33,771 nt of DNA from Candidatus Nomurabacteria bacterium (GCA_031290255.1 JAITNW010000002.1:1-33771), one strand, 5' to 3'. Positions 7,701 through 14,693 are shown, counted from the first letter of the stretch. Numbers and translations are program-made. The notes: generated from the sequence alone by a model not told the origin.

Positions 7701-8613
7701 GATCTGGAGGAATCACCGGAATCACATTGAGCGTCAGGTCGGTTGGCTTAATCCCCGCAGACAGCATGCCTTCAAGCACCTTTAATCGCTTAATAATCTT
7801 CTTTTCTTTCTGCCCCTTAGCACTCTCTGCCTCTTCCTCAAGTTCAGCAATCAGCACAGACAAATCAATATTCTCAAGCATCTTTTTCACAGCCGAAGCT
7901 CCCATCCCAACCGTAATCAGCTCTTCATATTCATCTTCAAGATTACGATAATCAGCCTCGCTAATTATCGAACCTTTTACAAAACTGTCTAATTTTGCTT
8001 TTCTATCAGCATAATTGGTGTCAACCTCTTCTATTTCTTTACTTTGCGCCTCAGCCAAAGCTTTCACATCCGCCGTTTCCGACTTTGCCTCTGCTTCATA
8101 GCGAATTTTGATCGCTTGCCTTGCCGCGTCAGTCTCAGCTTCAAGATCAGCCAGCTTCTTCTCAGCTTCTTCCGCCTTTACGTCAGTAATCAAGTAAGCT
8201 GCAAAATACACAACTTTCTCGATATTTTTGACGGTTAAGTTCAAAAGTAAGCTCAGTGCCGACGGGGTACCACGCATAAACCAAATATGTGCCACTGGTG
8301 CCGCCAAGCTAATATGTCCCATCCGCTCACGTCGAGTAATACTCTTTGTGACCAAATTTCCCTCTTTGTCCACCGCAGCTTCACGCGAACGCACACCTTT
8401 AAGCTTCGAATCGTTTGGATTGATATCTTTAACTGGTCCGAAAATCCTCTCACAAAACAAACCATCACGTTCAGGTTTTTGCGTCCGGTAATTGATGGTC
8501 TCTGGCTTCAAAACTTCGCCATAGCTCCAATTTAGTATATCTTCACTGCTCGCCACCGATAGACGAATCGAGTCAAAATCAGTTGCGCTAATAAAATTAT
8601 CTTGCCAAGCCAT
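4771..8613 (-). CDS. rpoC: RNA polymerase beta' subunit lacking zinc-site cysteines
   Basis: Beta' is the largest catalytic subunit of RNA polymerase. The magnesium-binding loop NADYDGDQM lies near residue 515, and typical blocks such as KPERDGLFC, GKRVDYSGRSVIVVGP and GVIAAQSVGEPGTQLT are present. The 1280-residue length is normal for a beta' without large insertions. Oddly, the N-terminal zinc-binding segment, which normally has four cysteines between GPVKD and RRERMGHI, contains none here (residues about 64-94). The second zinc site is also gone: TVEDGAADPG replaces the EDDCG region and TTECANGVPLKAYG replaces the C-x6-C-x2-C block. It follows rpoB directly, and its Shine-Dalgarno site (GGGGAGGA) lies in the last rpoB codons, so the two genes are co-transcribed. 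Confidence 0.98.
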   Translation of the reverse strand: MAWQDNFISATDFDSIRLSVASSEDILNWSYGEVLKPETINYRTQKPERDGLFCERIFGPVKDINPNDSKLKGVRSREAAVDKEGNLVTKSITRRERMGHISLAAPVAHIWFMRGTPSALSLLLNLTVKNIEKVVYFAAYLITDVKAEEAEKKLADLEAETDAARQAIKIRYEAEAKSETADVKALAEAQSKEIEEVDTNYADRKAKLDSFVKGSIISEADYRNLEDEYEELITVGMGASAVKKMLENIDLSVLIAELEEEAESAKGQKEKKIIKRLKVLEGMLSAGIKPTDLTLNVIPVIPPDLRPMISLAGGRFATSDLNDLYRRVINRNNRLKKLIDLNAPEVICRNEMRMLQEAVDALIDNNASHGGRTANSQNGRRKLKSLSDLLKGKQGRFRQNLLGKRVDYSGRSVIVVGPELRIHECGLPKQMALELFKPFVISWLITGEHAANIRAATRLIEQGEIIIWDALDEVIKGKYVLLNRAPSLHRLSVQAFQPKLIDGKAIQLHPLVANGFNADYDGDQMAVHLPLSAEAQAEARELMTAGKNLLKPADGAPVLSISQDVVLGNYYLTYEKPSAQTERKAYTSVYEAELAYDMGIIQLQTPIRVHTKGKKRDTTLGRVFFNEVLPKDYPYDNDVQNSKHLKKVMADVMNQFGADVTVETADAIKDLAFEYETIAAVSTSKDDYPTYPEVDVLLAEGEGKAAMISEQFDEGLITDDERYRLTVAAWREVDNKIGDLVKNNLALLDTNVSIMVNSGARGSASNIKLASAAIGIMVDVFNREIELPVKSSYKKGLNTLESFIATRGARQGQVSTALRTADSGYLTRRLVDVSQDVFTVEDGAADPGFRVFKHESEYTGIDFASRIIGRYSAEKIEKYGLDVDELITKDVADQIAADDTIDGATIQSILTTECANGVPLKAYGIDMSTRRTVALHEPVGVIAAQSVGEPGTQLTLDTKHSSGVAGSGAISRGLPRVEELLEARAPKGQAYMATISGIVNIWEEGRYNVVQITPEAGEVERIALDGRKSKVKDGASVKAGDVIASKAKGAEPIVAPFDGIVELTENEIVMVAGAGAPVKIEIPSDYALTVKSGESVLIGDRISEGSLNLQDLMKYKGIPATERYIVNDILAIYAAQGHEISAKHLEIIVRQMFSRVMIEEPGDSPFVAGDIMSRAVVLDANRRLEAEGKEQATFVQMLLGISKVAIYSDSFLSAASFQDTTRVLINSAIQGRVDHLKGLKENVIIGRKIPVGTGVEPLAVYAEGAAESDIPTEDEIAEIE

Positions 8614-8614
8614 A

Positions 8615-11600
8615 TTATAGGTCCTCCCCTAAATCTGTTAATGCTTCTTCGCCCTCAGTGATGCTTACCCCCTCATCATCCAATTCTTCTTTTATCTCTT
8701 CGTCATCCATCACGTCAATATCCGGCAGAGTGTCATCAGCTGGCGCATAGATCGCCGCGTCTTCTTTGCTTCGCTCCACTTCCGCAGTTGCCTTCTCAAT
8801 TACATCACTGGCATCTGCAGCTTCACCGTTATCTAGAAGATCCACTTTAAGACCCAAACCTTGCAGCTCCTTCACCAAGACATTAAAGCCTTCTGGAAGT
8901 TTTGGCCCCTGAATCGCTTCGTTCTTGATAATGGATTCGTAAGCTTTTGCCCTACCATAGACATCATCAGACTTGATCGTAAGCATTTCCTGCAAAGTAG
9001 ATGCTGCACCATAAGCCTCGAGCGTCCACACCTCCATCTCTCCAAACCTTTGACCACCATTCTGTGCTTTACCACCAAGTGGCTGCTGCGTCACCATTGT
9101 ATATGGGCCCGTCGAACGTGCGTGAATCTTATCCGCCACCATATGGTGTAACTTAATAATATGCATTACACCCACAGTCGCCCGCTCTTCAAACGGCTCC
9201 CCCGTTAGACCATCATAAAGCTGTACGCGACCATCACGCTCAAAACCAGCCTTTTCAAGCTCATCAGAAATCGTCTCATCAGATACAGAGTTAAACGATG
9301 GACTCGCTACCTTATAGCCAAGCGCCCGCGCCGCCATACCAAGGTGAGTCTCGTATAACTGACCCAAATTCATACGGCTAGGCACACCCATCGGGCTAAG
9401 TATCACATCTACTGGAGTGCCGTCTTCCATAAAGGGCATATCTTCTATTGGCAAAATCCTTGCCACCACACCCTTATTACCATGTCGTCCCGCAAGCTTA
9501 TCGCCCACACTGATCTTACGCATTTCCGCCACATAGATTTTAATCTGCATCAATACGCCAGCTTTAAGTTCATGCCCCTGTTCGCGGGTAAATACTTTTA
9601 CGCCCACAACCTTACCACTATCAGAACCATTCATACGCACTGAAGTATCGCGCACATCTTTGGCTTTTTCTCCAAAGATCGCTCGGAGGAGTCGCTCTTC
9701 TGAACTAAGTTCTTGCTCCCCCTTAGGAGTAATCTTACCCACAAGCACGTCACCACGGCGCACCTCTGAACCAACCGCCACAATACCGTCTTCACCAAGA
9801 TGCCGTAGCACTGTCTCAGAAACATTCGGAATATCACGTGTCACCTGTTCTGGGCCAAGCTTAGTCTCACGCACCTCCACATCAAAGTCGCGGATATTGA
9901 TACTAGTAAGAGCATCATCTTGTACCAATTTACTCGACAAGATAATCGCATCATCCATATTATAACCACGCCAGGGCATAAACGCGACCGTCAAGTTCTT
10001 GCCAAGCGCCATTTCGCCATTACTGACAGATGCACCCTCAATCAAGATGTCACCTTTCTTCACTTTGTCGCCACGCTTTACAGTAACTCGCTGATTGTAG
10101 CACCGGTCGTCATTGGTCTTAGCAAAATGAATCAAATCATATTTCTTAACACCGTTCTTATATTCCACTTCTACGACTTCACCATCAGCCCGCTTCACCA
10201 CGCCAGCATCTTCTGCCATGATGAGCTGCGAAGTATTTTGCGCCACAATATCATCAATGCCAGTCGAAACCTGTGCCGATTCCGGCTTAAGCAATGGCAC
10301 CGCTTGCTTCTGCATCGCGCACGCCATCAAAGAACGGTCCACCCGGTTCTTCTCTACAAATGGGATCATCGACGCTGCCACGCCAAGAATTTCCTTATGT
10401 GCCGCATCAAGATGCGTAACTTCTTTAGCTTCCACCTGAGTTGGCGTCAAGTTCTTGCGCGCCGATACCCATTCTTCAGCAAATTCACCCTTATCAGTCA
10501 ATTTTGCACTAGCATCCGCAATCACCATATCAGCTTCTTGCGATGCATCCACAAAGACCACCTCATCAGTCACTTTCCCGTTCTTCACAGTACGATATGG
10601 CGCCTCAACGAAACCGTATTCATTGATCCGAGAATACGTAGCAAGGTTTAACACCAAGCCCACGTTCGCACCTTCCGGCGTCTCCACCGTGCAAATCCGA
10701 CCATAATGTGTCGGATGCGTATCACGCACCTCAAAACCCGCACGCTCACGAGTCAACCCGCCAGGCCCCATTGAAGAAAGCCGGCGCTTATGTGAAAGTT
10801 CAGCAAACGGATTAGTCTCATCCATCAGCTGCGAAAGCTGGCTAGAAGCAAAAAACTCCTTAACCGCTGCCACCACTGGGCGTGAATTCAAGAGCTGCGA
10901 CGGAGTCACAGTCTCAATATCACTCATCGACATCCTGTCAAGAATATTGCGCTGCAAACGGAGCATACCCAGGCGGAACTGGCGCTGCACCAATTCGCCC
11001 ACCAGCTTTACGCGACGATTCGACAGCGAGTCAATATCATCTGCCGGCTCCTGAGTATTATTCAGACGGATAATTTCGCGAATAATTGCAATCAGATCCT
11101 CCATCTGAAGAGTACGGTGCAGACTATCGTTTGGCGTATCAAAACCAAGTCTCTGGTTCATCTTAAACCGACCCACACGAGAATAATCATACCGACGATA
11201 ATCCCAGAAAGTCTTCTCAACCATAGACTTAGCGTTATCCACAGTAGCAAGATCACCCGGGCGGAGGCGACGATAAATCTCAATCAGAGCCTCACTCTGG
11301 CCACGCGCCGGATCCTTATCAAGCGTATTCTCGATATATTTCACGTCACCCGTATCAATATCTGCAAACTTAGACTTGATCTCCGAGTTCTTAGAAACCC
11401 CCAAAGCACGTAGGAAAGTCGTCACCGGCACCTTACGCCGCCGGTCAATCTTCACATAAATCACCCCCTTATTGTCGGTCTCAAACTCCAGCCAAGCCCC
11501 CCGACCCGGAATCACCTTTGCGCCATATAGATTATGACCATTACTATTGTCCGCCGTAAAGAAAACCCCAGCCGAACGGATCAACTGCGACACCACAACA

Positions 11601-11995
11601 CGCTCCGTACCATTGATAATGAAGCTTGCACGATCCGTCATCCAAGGATAATCGCCAAAATAAATATCCTGCTCGCGAACCTCACCGGTCACCTTATTCA
11701 AGAGCTCCACCACCACATGAAGCGGCGCATCATAAGTCGCCAAATTCTCCTTAGCAGAACGCTCGTCTTCCACTGGAGATTTGAAATAATAGCTCTTAAA
11801 CGACAAACTCAGCTTCTGCCCAGTATAATCGTCAATTGGATTCAGCTCATTAAAGACTTCTTGCAGCCCAGTCTTTACGAATCCGTCCCACGAACTTAGC
11901 TGATGTCCGATTAAGTTTGGTATTTTAAGTGCCTGGTCGCCTTCGGTAAAAAATACCCGGCTACCACCTTTTGCGGTATCTAAAGATTTTGCCAC
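8615..11995 (-). CDS. rpoB: RNA polymerase beta subunit
   Basis: Beta forms half of the catalytic cleft and the rifampicin pocket. The 1126-residue protein has the rifampicin-region block SSQLSQLMDETNPFAELSHKRR followed by GPGGLTRERAGFEVRD near residue 410. The residues equivalent to E. coli D516, H526 and S531 are wild type, so no classical resistance change is seen. The C-terminal KLHHMVADKIHARSTGPY and GGKAQNGGQRFGEMEVW blocks are intact and a short acidic tail follows. The start is a GTG at 11995 with AGGG close upstream. The gene is first in the rpoBC pair; the usual rplJL genes are not upstream, khpA is. Confidence 0.98.
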   Translation of the reverse strand: MAKSLDTAKGGSRVFFTEGDQALKIPNLIGHQLSSWDGFVKTGLQEVFNELNPIDDYTGQKLSLSFKSYYFKSPVEDERSAKENLATYDAPLHVVVELLNKVTGEVREQDIYFGDYPWMTDRASFIINGTERVVVSQLIRSAGVFFTADNSNGHNLYGAKVIPGRGAWLEFETDNKGVIYVKIDRRRKVPVTTFLRALGVSKNSEIKSKFADIDTGDVKYIENTLDKDPARGQSEALIEIYRRLRPGDLATVDNAKSMVEKTFWDYRRYDYSRVGRFKMNQRLGFDTPNDSLHRTLQMEDLIAIIREIIRLNNTQEPADDIDSLSNRRVKLVGELVQRQFRLGMLRLQRNILDRMSMSDIETVTPSQLLNSRPVVAAVKEFFASSQLSQLMDETNPFAELSHKRRLSSMGPGGLTRERAGFEVRDTHPTHYGRICTVETPEGANVGLVLNLATYSRINEYGFVEAPYRTVKNGKVTDEVVFVDASQEADMVIADASAKLTDKGEFAEEWVSARKNLTPTQVEAKEVTHLDAAHKEILGVAASMIPFVEKNRVDRSLMACAMQKQAVPLLKPESAQVSTGIDDIVAQNTSQLIMAEDAGVVKRADGEVVEVEYKNGVKKYDLIHFAKTNDDRCYNQRVTVKRGDKVKKGDILIEGASVSNGEMALGKNLTVAFMPWRGYNMDDAIILSSKLVQDDALTSINIRDFDVEVRETKLGPEQVTRDIPNVSETVLRHLGEDGIVAVGSEVRRGDVLVGKITPKGEQELSSEERLLRAIFGEKAKDVRDTSVRMNGSDSGKVVGVKVFTREQGHELKAGVLMQIKIYVAEMRKISVGDKLAGRHGNKGVVARILPIEDMPFMEDGTPVDVILSPMGVPSRMNLGQLYETHLGMAARALGYKVASPSFNSVSDETISDELEKAGFERDGRVQLYDGLTGEPFEERATVGVMHIIKLHHMVADKIHARSTGPYTMVTQQPLGGKAQNGGQRFGEMEVWTLEAYGAASTLQEMLTIKSDDVYGRAKAYESIIKNEAIQGPKLPEGFNVLVKELQGLGLKVDLLDNGEAADASDVIEKATAEVERSKEDAAIYAPADDTLPDIDVMDDEEIKEELDDEGVSITEGEEALTDLGEDL

Positions 11996-12033
11996 TTTCC
12001 CTCGCTGTTACTTTATTAGTGTTATTATCTCTC

Positions 12034-12074
12034 TGGCGGAAGATTACAGCTTCTATCCAAAATCCGACCCGCCA
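12034..12074 (-). other. Hairpin in the rpoB leader
   Basis: TGGCGG and CCGCCA form a six-base-pair stem around a loop of about 29 bases in the predicted rpoB 5' leader. It could be a regulatory leader structure, but the evidence is only this short stem. Confidence 0.25.
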
Positions 12075-12090
12075 AAGCCAAACTTTTTAG

Positions 12091-12118
12091 ACAAAAGCAC
12101 ACTACTTCTTGCAGTCAA
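12091..12118 (-). promoter_or_regulatory. Possible rpoBC promoter
   Basis: TTGACT, 16 bases ending in TGTGC, then TTTTGT. The TGTGC before the -10 is shared with other promoters in this window, but the -10 itself is poor. It lies after the khpA terminator, where an rpoBC promoter is expected. Confidence 0.35.
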
Positions 12119-12131
12119 GTGTACCACACCA

Positions 12132-12157
12132 AAAAACCACCGTCAACAGTGGTTTTT
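12132..12157 (-). terminator. Intrinsic terminator after khpA
   Basis: On the minus strand AAAAACCAC and GTGGTTTTT pair around an eight-base loop, and the 3' arm ends in a run of six T. It separates khpA transcription from rpoBC. The symmetrical A/T flanks could also let it work on the plus strand. Confidence 0.75.
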
Positions 12158-12193
12158 CGAACATATAAGCTCTCAACTCTTAATTGTTTGTTT

Positions 12194-12235
12194 AAGCTGA
12201 CTCGCAGTTAGCTTAATGTCCTTTCAAAGACATTA
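12194..12235 (-). other. Two abutting small hairpins between khpA and its terminator
   Basis: TAATGTC/GACATTA (7 bp, 8-base loop) abuts AAGCTGACT/AGTTAGCTT (9 bp with one G-T pair, 3-base loop). They lie in the predicted khpA 3' UTR or may be a processing site. The role is unknown. Confidence 0.5.
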
Positions 12236-12241
12236 CCAGTA

Positions 12242-12700
12242 TTATATATCAAGATCGTCTAAATCCGCAAGCTCTGCGCGCGTCTTTTCTGCAAGCTCGT
12301 TGTCTTTTTCCACAGGCTCAGCCTCTGCTTCCTCTGCTGGTGCCTCTGTTTCCTGACTTTCTTCTGAAATGTCTTCCGACGCAAAACTATCATCAGACTG
12401 CACATCGTTCCGATCATCCTCGCGGCGATCATTCCGCTCCGCCGGCACATAATCATCATTATTTACAATCTTCAGATTGTAACGAGCGTCATTTTTAGTG
12501 CCAAGCGCACGCAGCAGCGTACGAATACTCTGCGCAGTAGCACCACGCCGACCGATAATCCGCCCCACATCTTCCGGATCTACTTCCAAACTCAGAAGCA
12601 CGCCCTTCTCGTCGATAATTCTTTCTACCTTTACCTCATCAGGGTTATTTACGAGAGTCTTCACGATATACTCTACAAATTGCTGATCTATTGTGGACAT
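12242..12700 (-). CDS. khpA: KH-domain RNA-binding protein KhpA with a long acidic tail
   Basis: KhpA-type proteins are small KH-fold RNA binders, often partnered with KhpB, and linked to cell elongation and small-RNA functions in Gram-positive bacteria. Residues 1-77 give the whole KH domain, with the GxxG loop GRRG at 50-53 in DVGRIIGRRGATAQSIR. Residues about 78-152 are an added tail rich in Asp, Glu and Ser, which makes the protein roughly twice the family's usual 75-80 residues; the tail is likely disordered. Location after rpsP is the classic order for khpA. A GGAG site lies before the ATG, and a promoter-like extended -10 lies 30 bases upstream, after the C repeat, so it may be transcribed separately from rpsP. 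Confidence 0.9.
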   Translation of the reverse strand: MSTIDQQFVEYIVKTLVNNPDEVKVERIIDEKGVLLSLEVDPEDVGRIIGRRGATAQSIRTLLRALGTKNDARYNLKIVNNDDYVPAERNDRREDDRNDVQSDDSFASEDISEESQETEAPAEEAEAEPVEKDNELAEKTRAELADLDDLDI

Positions 12701-12730
12701 AGGTTTTCTCCATTCTTAGTTGATATTATT

Positions 12731-12739
12731 AGTATAACA
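12731..12739 (-). promoter_or_regulatory. Extended -10 promoter of khpA
   Basis: TGTTATACT on the minus strand (TG, one base, TATACT), about 30 bases before the khpA ATG. The -35 position (AGCGTT) is weak. Confidence 0.5.
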
Positions 12740-12812
12740 CGAAAAAATCCCTAAACGCTAATGAAATCGATATCGTAAAACCACTGAATACAGATTCAAA
12801 CAAAGTGTCAGA

Positions 12813-12931
12813 GAAAAAGCTGAGTAAGTAGCTTTCGGGGCGATTGCGAACCAAAGAAAAACCTGCCCAGAAGCAGGTCTTTTTCTTTGCGTAAGCACCC
12901 TTGCCCTGAAAGCTACTTACTCAGCTTTTTC
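12813..12931 (+). repeat. Family C structured repeat, copy 2, overlapping the end of rpsP
   Basis: The arms 12813-12836 and 12908-12931 are perfect 24-base inverted repeats. The right arm includes the last rpsP codons and its stop. The core has ATTGCGAACCA, an inner stem AAAGAAAAA..ACCTGC/GCAGGT..TTTTTCTTT, then TGCGTAAGCA. The inner stem differs from the other two copies while the motifs on either side are kept. It stands between rpsP and khpA, where it would end or attenuate rpsP transcription. Confidence 0.8.
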
Positions 12932-13285
12932 CACCTCAGCGCTTTCTTCCTCAGCAGAAGCAACCTCTTCCCTAGACTGATTCTTCCTAAGCTTATCAGC
13001 ATGCTTAGGAGCAACCGTCTTCTTAACACCCTCATCCACCCACCTAGGCAACTTCACCCCCTCAGCCCTAAGAATCCGCACCACCCGAGTACTAGGCTGA
13101 GCCCCATTATCAAGATATTTTTGCGCCACCTCTTTATTAACGTTAGTGGCTTTCGTATGAGGGTTGTAAGTGCCGACCTGAGCTACAATACGACCCGAAA
13201 GAGGGTGGCGTTGCGCTTCTTGGACGACTATCCGGTATAGGGGTAAACCCTTCCGGCCATTACGCTGTAAGCGAATCGCGAGCAT
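12917..13285 (-). CDS. rpsP: 30S ribosomal protein S16
   Basis: S16 is a small-subunit assembly protein. The first 80 residues are a normal S16: MLAIRLQRNGRKGLPLYRIVV, then SGRIVAQVGTYNPHT and QPSTRVVRIL. The remaining tail of about 40 residues is charged (KADKLRKNQ-type, then Glu/Ala-rich) and longer than in E. coli. A clean promoter (TTGACT-17-TAAAAT) and AAGGAAA Shine-Dalgarno site precede the ATG. Its final codons form one arm of a family C repeat. khpA follows, as in many bacteria. Confidence 0.97.
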   Translation of the reverse strand: MLAIRLQRNGRKGLPLYRIVVQEAQRHPLSGRIVAQVGTYNPHTKATNVNKEVAQKYLDNGAQPSTRVVRILRAEGVKLPRWVDEGVKKTVAPKHADKLRKNQSREEVASAEEESAEVEKAE

Positions 13286-13314
13286 TTAATTTCCTTTACT
13301 TAATTAATATCTGT

Positions 13315-13343
13315 ATTTTACAGCGTTTCCAGCCCGAAGTCAA
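13315..13343 (-). promoter_or_regulatory. Promoter of rpsP
   Basis: TTGACT, 17 bases, TAAAAT on the minus strand, about 30 bases before the rpsP start. It is a textbook sigma-70-type promoter and is divergent from the plus-strand promoter at 13373. Confidence 0.8.
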
Positions 13344-13372
13344 GCATAGCCATAAGAATAAGCACAATTCTA

Positions 13373-13401
13373 TTGACTTTTCGCGCCAAGTATGCTATAA
13401 T
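13373..13401 (+). promoter_or_regulatory. Strong plus-strand promoter facing the 3' end of rnc (antisense)
   Basis: TTGACT, 17 bases, TATAAT, with an extended -10 TG one base before the -10. This is the best consensus match in the window. Transcription from about 13408 would enter rnc (which ends at 13427) on the opposite strand. No plus-strand gene follows. It may make an antisense RNA or be a leftover from a lost gene. Confidence 0.7.
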
Positions 13402-13426
13402 GGAAAGATAAGGGCCTTTTCTTCCC

Positions 13427-14143
13427 TCAAGATTTCGCCTCTTTCTTATAAGTCAACAGCGCCCTCTCCGCCGCCTCCACCTGCGCCACCTGCTTACTAT
13501 GCCCCGCACCAGTCCCCTTCAGCTTATTCCCAATAAACACCCCAAGCGTAAAGATCTTATCATGATCCGGCCCATCCTCCTTCAGCACCTTATAAACTGG
13601 CGTTACCCCCTCAGTATGTTGCGCCACCTCTTGCAAATGTGATTTCGCATCCCGCCAAGACTCATTCTTTAGAATCTCATCAATTTTCACCAAAATATTA
13701 TCATGAATGAACTTTTCCGCCTGCTTATAGCCATGATCCAAATAGATCGCCCCAATCACCGCCTCGAAACAATCCGCCAAAATCACTGCATGCGCCCGCT
13801 CTGACCCTCGCTTCTCCCCCTTACTCAGCCTCACCAAAGGCTCATACCCCAGCCGAATCCCCGCCTCAGCAATACTCTCCGTCCGCACCAAAGCCGCCCG
13901 CCAACTCGTCATAATCCCCTCCGGCTCATCGTAATTCCGGTACAAAAAGTCCGAAGTCGCCAGCTCCAACACCGCGTCCCCCAAAAATTCCAACCGCTCA
14001 TTATGTTCCGTCACCGATTTCTTATGCTCGTTCACATAAGACCGATGCGTCAAGGCCGTAACCAGAAGCTGAATATCATTAAATTCAAATCCCAGTTTCT
14101 CCCTCGCAAAATCTTTATATGCATCTAATTGTTCTCTATTCAT
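13427..14143 (-). CDS. rnc: Ribonuclease III
   Basis: RNase III cuts double-stranded RNA, including rRNA precursors. The 238-residue protein has the family signature NERLEFLGDAVLEL (residues 48-61), with the catalytic Glu/Asp pair, and a second acidic patch DCFEAVIGAIYLDHG near 122-136. A C-terminal double-stranded-RNA-binding domain spans about 163-235 (DAKSHLQEVAQ, then GAGHSKQVAQVEAAERAL). The ATG at 14143 is six bases after an extended -10 box, predicting a leaderless mRNA. A composite A+B repeat lies upstream. A strong promoter on the other strand points into its 3' end. Confidence 0.97.
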   Translation of the reverse strand: MNREQLDAYKDFAREKLGFEFNDIQLLVTALTHRSYVNEHKKSVTEHNERLEFLGDAVLELATSDFLYRNYDEPEGIMTSWRAALVRTESIAEAGIRLGYEPLVRLSKGEKRGSERAHAVILADCFEAVIGAIYLDHGYKQAEKFIHDNILVKIDEILKNESWRDAKSHLQEVAQHTEGVTPVYKVLKEDGPDHDKIFTLGVFIGNKLKGTGAGHSKQVAQVEAAERALLTYKKEAKS

Positions 14144-14149
14144 GGTGAT

Positions 14150-14158
14150 ATTCTAGCA
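14150..14158 (-). promoter_or_regulatory. Extended -10 promoter of rnc
   Basis: TGCTAGAAT on the minus strand, six bases before the rnc ATG. TTAAAG lies at a roughly correct -35 distance. Confidence 0.65.
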
Positions 14159-14195
14159 TAAATGTCGAAAAATCTTTAAAAATAGCGCGTTGGTA

Positions 14196-14277
14196 GCGGG
14201 TCCTGTCGAGGTCTTCTCCCCACAAAAAAATTTAAGAAATTCTTTTTGCGGGGATGCCCCTAGACCTCACCACCCGC
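14196..14277 (-). repeat. Family A hairpin repeat upstream of rnc
   Basis: An 82-base near-palindrome. On the minus strand it reads GCGGGTGG, then GAGGTCTAGGGGC, CCCCGC..., ...GGGG, AGACCTC, GACAGGACCCGC. It is nearly identical to the copy at 33566 and very similar to those at 22439 and 30505. It is the left half of the composite A+B element. Confidence 0.9.
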
Positions 14278-14340
14278 AGATAAGCTATTCTTTAATTTAT
14301 GAAATGTGCAATATTCCATAAATTAACACAAAGCGTCAGA

Positions 14341-14508
14341 GCGGGTGGCAGGACATAGGAGCCCTCAAAGTCTCAAATAATTGTTCCATCATACCCGCGG
14401 TACCACCCAAGAAATTTGTAGGAAGACTGCCGGCAGGGGCCTTGCAGTGTAACCCATCCAAGGAAGCAATTTTTGAGACTTTGAGGAAAATGTCCTGACA
14501 GGACCCGC
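14341..14508 (+). repeat. Family B hairpin repeat with T-box-like motif on the minus strand
   Basis: Nested stems: GCGGGT/ACCCGC, AGGACAT/ATGTCCT, and CCTCAAAGTCTCAAA (14363-14377) with its exact complement at 14472-14486. The loop of about 94 bases can fold further and, read on the minus strand, holds GGGTGGTACCGCGGGTA, which matches the T-box antiterminator motif GGGUGGNACCGCG. A second copy with one change begins at 33710. The ORFs that cross it on the minus strand (14336-14518, 14373-14645) look non-coding. Confidence 0.7.
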
Positions 14509-14561
14509 CCCACATCACCTCTATTATTTTGACACCCAGCGAAAAATAAGCATAATAAGTA

Positions 14562-14590
14562 TTGACTTTTCAGACCAACTGTGCTAGTAT
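14562..14590 (+). promoter_or_regulatory. Promoter of the 74-aa protein gene
   Basis: TTGACT, 17 bases ending in TGTGC, then TAGTAT. It predicts a leader of about 97 bases that contains a small hairpin (GTTAGAT/ATCTAAC, 14599-14625) and an AGGAAA site before the ATG. Confidence 0.7.
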
Positions 14591-14693
14591 AAGAAGCAGT
14601 TAGATAATAAAAATAAACATCTAACAAACAAAAAACGAATTCCAAAGGGTATTAGGAAGGGACAAAGAACAAAAATAAACAGGAAACATTAAA

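Larger units (their letters stand above)
14196..14508. mobile_element. Composite A+B element with terminal inverted repeats, MITE-like
   Basis: A 313-base unit made of an inverted A hairpin, a 63-base spacer and a B hairpin. Its outer ends are the inverted repeats GCGGGTCCTGTC and GACAGGACCCGC, and the inner ends facing the spacer (CCACCCGC, GCGGGTGG) are also inverted. The same arrangement, with a partly conserved spacer (AGATAAGCTATTCTTTAA, AATGTGCA, AGCGTCAGAG), starts at 33566 and runs off the window. No transposase is present, so mobility is inferred from shape and copy number. Confidence 0.65.

Noticed and set aside
14336-14645. Minus-strand ORFs of 60 and 90 aa across family B
   Set aside because: They are spanned by the nested stems, show no recognisable domain and are better explained by the repeat.
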